A stretch of DNA of 7,093 nt from the NCBI GenBank assembly GCA_945876155.1, contig CAMCMW010000073.1:1-7093 (forward strand), read 5' to 3'. Source of the DNA: an uncultured Ruminococcus sp. (GTDB lineage: Bacteria; Bacillota; Clostridia; Oscillospirales; Ruminococcaceae). Position 1 is the stretch's first letter. The number at the start of each line of letters is the position of its first letter. The notes beneath the pieces are model-generated. The model was given only the letters and a program-made list of their open reading frames with translations, was not told where the DNA came from and made no database searches. Shown piece after piece: positions 6,401-7,093 of this stretch. The translations under genes and the position numbers were made by a program.

Positions 6401-6435
6401 ACCCTCTGAAAAATTCTCAGAGGGTTACTTTATTC
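6401..6435. terminator. Bidirectional terminator-like hairpin at the centre of the inverted repeat
   Basis: ACCCTCTGA (6401-6409) pairs with TCAGAGGGT (6417-6425) over a 7-base A/T loop. On + it is followed by TACTTTATT. On - it is followed by CTTTTGTTTATA, the better U-tract. It sits between convergent genes, so it can serve rsmI from the left and the M23 remnant from the right. The tracts are interrupted, so termination strength is uncertain. Confidence 0.65.
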
Positions 6436-6440
6436 GTATC

Positions 6441-6692
6441 GTTAGTTTTTTCTCGCCTGTCGGCGGTCATTCAATGCGCTGACGCTGTTGAATGACAAAG
6501 CCGCCGTGGATAATCATGATTTTGGTCAGCTGACTTGTGTCGTTAGTCTGACTGTTTTTTCATTCTTTGAACGGCGGCTTTAAAGAGTTTCGCCCTCTGC
6601 GGAGGGCGACAAGGGGGCTTTGCCCCCGTTGACCCCCACAGCCTTTGAAAAGGCTGGCGAAACTTTTATCTCGCCATTCGGCGGGGTTAGTT
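6441..6692 (-). repeat. Right arm (copy B) of the giant interrupted inverted repeat
   Basis: Inverted counterpart of 6109-6361. Its inner module has CGGCGG (6461-6466) with CCGCCG (6501-6506), and TCATTCAA (6467-6474) with TTGAATGA (6488-6495). Copy A has T-A pairs at a position where copy B has C-G, so the stem is preserved by paired changes. The conserved block around 6498-6529 mirrors 6273-6305. The hexamer GTTAGT (ACTAAC on -) stands at 6441, 6542 and 6686, marking the two edges and the module junction. No gene is evident on either strand. Confidence 0.75.
6569..6679 (-). other. Predicted multi-branched RNA/cruciform fold, copy B
   Basis: Read on the minus strand, GAATGGCG (6679-6672) closes with CGCCGTTC (6576-6569), one pair being G-U. 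Inside are AGTTT/AAACT, then CAGCCTTT/AAAGGCTG (6639-6656), GGGGGC/GCCCCC (6613-6627) and CGCCCTC/GAGGGCG (6591-6608, loop CGCA on -). Compared with copy A, the last two hairpins differ in sequence but keep pairing. The wobble pair exists only in the minus-strand reading (the + reading gives a C-A mismatch), which favours minus-strand RNA for this copy. Confidence 0.5.
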
Positions 6693-6695
6693 TAC

Positions 6696-6715
6696 TGCGG
6701 AACTTTTGGTTCGCA
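6696..6715. other. Small hairpin between the peptidase remnant and copy B
   Basis: TGCGGAAC (6696-6703) pairs with GTTCGCA (6709-6715) with one bulged G. On the minus strand the loop reads CAAAA, close to the CCAAAA loop of the hairpin at 6091-6110 that borders copy A. The two border hairpins have different stems but the same loop and the same distance to their arm, so they may be equivalent parts of the repeat. Confidence 0.4.
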
Positions 6716-6735
6716 AGCATAAATTGCACGTACTA

Positions 6736-7093
6736 TCAGCCTATAATTTCCAGTGGGTTCACATACGAACCGTTTTTCACCGTTTCAAAATGCAGATGTG
6801 ATTCCTCTGAGGTTTCAATATCAGCAGTCTCCCCTACTGCACCGATTTCCTCACCGCTTCCGACTTCCTGTCCCACCTGTACAGTAACACCCTCATTGAG
6901 ATTGCTGTATCTTGTGATAATACCGTTTCCGTGGTCGATAGTAACAGTGATACCCCAGAGAGGGTCGTTAGCAACCGCCGAAACTGATCACGAACAAGCC
7001 GAAAGCAAAACATCACCCAGTGACGCAGAAATATAAAAACAGAAATGTGTCTGCACAGCGACTGTGGAATTTGACTTCACAATCTCGCCGTTA
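6736..7093 (-). pseudogene. C-terminal fragment of a LytM/M23-family (SpoIIQ-like) peptidase with an in-frame TGA
   Basis: On the minus strand one frame from the window edge to TGA 6738-6736 reads as an M23 domain. In order come GEIVKS, QTH, ISASLGD, LSACS, then an in-frame TGA (6990-6988), then ANDPLWGITVTIDHGNG, RYSNL, VGQEVGSGEEIGAVGETA, SHLHFE and NGSYVNPLEIIG. M23 proteins cleave or bind peptidoglycan cross-links outside the membrane. The HLH zinc/catalytic motif is intact. YSNL has Asn where active LytM enzymes have His, as in SpoIIQ-like members, and the Asp expected four residues after QTH is Tyr. Lost ligand plus stop suggest a decayed gene, but see the finding on clustered changes, since a sequence error could give the same picture. 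The 5' part lies outside the window, so the signal or membrane anchor cannot be judged. Confidence 0.72.

Noticed and set aside
6104..6698. Classical MITE or insertion sequence with target-site duplication
   Set aside because: Flanks of the inverted repeat (about 6104-6109 and 6693-6698) show no direct duplication and no transposase is present. A decayed element cannot be excluded.
6100..6700. CRISPR array, tRNA or known riboswitch in the gene-free stretch
   Set aside because: The repeats are inverted rather than regularly spaced direct repeats, no cloverleaf with CCA end is present, and I could not match the conserved blocks to a riboswitch class.
6620..7036. Long open frame on the + strand (138 codons) through the right arm and the last segment
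   Set aside because: It is antisense to the M23 domain and starts inside the repeat arm. The minus-strand frame has clear family motifs (HLHFE, IDHGNG) and this one has none.
6985..7044. Frameshift explanation for the broken M23 domain
   Set aside because: Family motifs on both sides of the damaged stretch are in the same frame, and the alternative frames across it show no M23 motifs. Substitutions explain it better.

Overview
The window looks like chromosomal DNA from a low-to-mid GC Gram-positive Clostridium-class bacterium, most likely Ruminococcus or a close relative. This is inferred from strong GGAGG-type ribosome binding sites, the trmN6-rsmI gene pair, a SpoIIQ-like M23 peptidase remnant, and dispersed GC-rich palindromes. 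It was not tested by any search.

Layout. Positions 2-448 hold the 3' end of an SCP2-like (sterol-carrier fold) protein with a long Lys/Ala/Thr-rich tail. It is followed almost without a gap by a compact Sfp-type phosphopantetheinyl transferase (452-1054) and a strong terminator (1127-1155). A good sigma-A-type promoter (1165-1193) then opens a leader with three successive inverted repeats (1195-1318). Next comes a run of four same-strand housekeeping or metabolic genes: a SASA-family (sialate O-acetylesterase-like) esterase (1347-2855), a COG2509-type FAD-dependent dehydrogenase (2870-4441), a TrmN6-like tRNA A37 N6-methyltransferase (4518-5237) and RsmI (5243-6079). Tight spacing suggests two operon blocks, esterase-dehydrogenase and trmN6-rsmI. 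They are separated by 76 bases that carry a second copy of a 43-bp palindromic repeat also found in the esterase leader.

The 656 bases after rsmI (6080-6735) contain no convincing gene. They hold a very large interrupted inverted repeat: two arms of about 250 bp (6109-6361 and 6441-6692) flanking a bidirectional terminator-like hairpin (6401-6425). Each arm contains a nested set of stem-loops, and paired positions differ between the arms in compensatory ways, which points to selected RNA structure or recurrent cruciforms. Each arm also sits just behind the end of one of two convergent genes: rsmI on + and an M23 peptidase remnant on -.

The last 358 bases (6736-7093, minus strand) encode the C-terminus of a LytM/M23-family protein of the SpoIIQ-like type. 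It has an in-frame TGA and a lost zinc-ligand Asp. The suspect codons are clustered and nearly all look like first-position G-to-T changes relative to the family pattern, so this is either a decaying gene or a sequence-quality artefact near the window edge.

The two most interesting things are the paired, covarying structured repeats at 6109-6692 and the mutation cluster at 6985-7044.
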